From contig JBBDYQ010000025.1 of assembly GCA_040901445.1 (NCBI GenBank), forward strand, positions 187,925-251,924: 64,000 nucleotides of DNA, written 5' to 3'. The notes below the pieces were generated by a model. That model searched no databases. It was not told where the DNA came from and was given only the letters and a program-made list of their open reading frames with translations. Position numbers and translations under genes: made by a program. This stretch comes from Thermoleophilaceae bacterium. Lineage in GTDB: Bacteria > Actinomycetota > Thermoleophilia > Solirubrobacterales > Thermoleophilaceae. Below, one piece after another: positions 63,669 to 64,000 of this stretch; positions within the stretch are counted from its first letter, which is position 1, and every line of letters begins with the position of its first letter.

Positions 63669-64000
63669 CCTGGCAACTGGCGTCGTTCCTCATCCTGGGC
63701 CTCGTCATCGCGGTCGGGTTCGGCTGGTACGAGCGCTCGCATCCGAGCGCGCGCGTGCTCGCGCTCGTGGCCGCGCTCGCGGCGTTCGCCGTCGTCGGGC
63801 GGCTCGCTTTCGCCGCGATCCCCAACGTGAAGCCCACCACCGACATCGTGCTGCTCGCGGGCCACGCGCTCGGGGCCGTGCCCGGCTTCGCCGTCGGCGC
63901 GGTCACCGCGATCGTGTCCAACCTCTTCTTCAGCCAGGGGCCGTGGACGCCGTGGCAGATGGTGGCCTGGGGCGGCGTGGGCGCCGCCGGCGGCGGGCTG
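63665..64000 (+). CDS. ECF transporter substrate-binding (S) component, cut by window edge
   Basis: 112 residues visible from GTG 63665, which overlaps the ATPase stop by 4 nt. Membrane helices (LASFLILGLVIAVGFGW, VLALVAALAAFAVVGRLAFA) and the S-component block IPNVKPTTDIVLLAGHALG, FAVGAVTAIVSNLFFSQGPWTPWQM. The riboswitches and neighbours point to cobalamin or a precursor, as in CbrT-type S components. The C terminus lies outside. Confidence 0.88.
   Translation, partial: MTWQLASFLILGLVIAVGFGWYERSHPSARVLALVAALAAFAVVGRLAFAAIPNVKPTTDIVLLAGHALGAVPGFAVGAVTAIVSNLFFSQGPWTPWQMVAWGGVGAAGGGL

Overview
The window is a GC-rich (roughly 70 percent by eye), gene-dense bacterial chromosome segment. High GC, GTG/TTG starts, wax-ester synthase, many secreted proteins with C-rich or glycine-rich repeats, cobalamin riboswitches upstream of an ECF transporter, and the style of the tRNA genes all suggest a soil actinobacterium, most likely Thermoleophilia/Solirubrobacterales. 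That placement is inference; no rRNA is present.

Region by region. 1-8038: acyl-CoA / branched-chain amino acid catabolism (HMG-CoA lyase, enoyl-CoA hydratase, 3-hydroxyacyl-CoA dehydrogenase, acyl-CoA carboxylase beta subunit) interrupted by a single-polypeptide type IIG-like restriction-modification gene. 8174-12170: tandem hairpin repeats, a secreted ceramidase-like hydrolase, an MBL-fold hydrolase and an M28-like membrane peptidase. 12171-15656: a tRNA-rich zone (Leu, Leu, Trp, Gly, Pro) carrying solo homing-endonuclease-like and HNH genes, an NYN protein and a frameshifted cupin. 15666-20229: a TetR-family regulator divergent from three tandem secreted alpha/beta hydrolases. 20246-25598: a beta-helix surface protein, then a debris zone made of an 820-bp duplication of the typA 3' end plus broken GST-like and aldo/keto-reductase genes, then a PD40 beta-propeller protein. 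25599-33801: intact typA operon, endoglycoceramidase-like GH5, 5'-3' exonuclease, secreted metallophosphoesterase. 33860-37118: a Zur-type operator with a zinc-binding lipoprotein, a YibE/F transporter and a haloalkane-dehalogenase-like enzyme. 37984-45537: WS/DGAT with a fatty-acid hydroxylase, and two giant repeat-built surface proteins. 45849-46613: a divergent Doc/RHH toxin-antitoxin-like pair with a nested operator.

46739-55902 is a 9.1-kb integrative element inserted in the 3' end of tRNA-Glu(CTC). It has 34-bp att repeats, a tyrosine integrase, an excisionase-like protein, a replication-type HTH protein, a P22-like capsid protein with a putative scaffold, an HNH protein and two related papain-like cysteine hydrolases, but no recognisable terminase, portal or tail machinery. 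It looks like a capsid-encoding satellite or a reduced prophage.

57099-64000 is probably the most interesting locus. Two byte-identical cobalamin riboswitches precede consecutive genes for secreted proteins that carry transcobalamin-C-terminal-like (DUF4430-type) segments. These are followed, with 4-nt or similar overlaps, by two more such proteins (one a lipoprotein), an EcfT permease, a fused EcfA ATPase and an ECF S component cut by the window edge. I read this as a vitamin B12 capture and uptake system that uses surface proteins resembling the animal B12 carrier.
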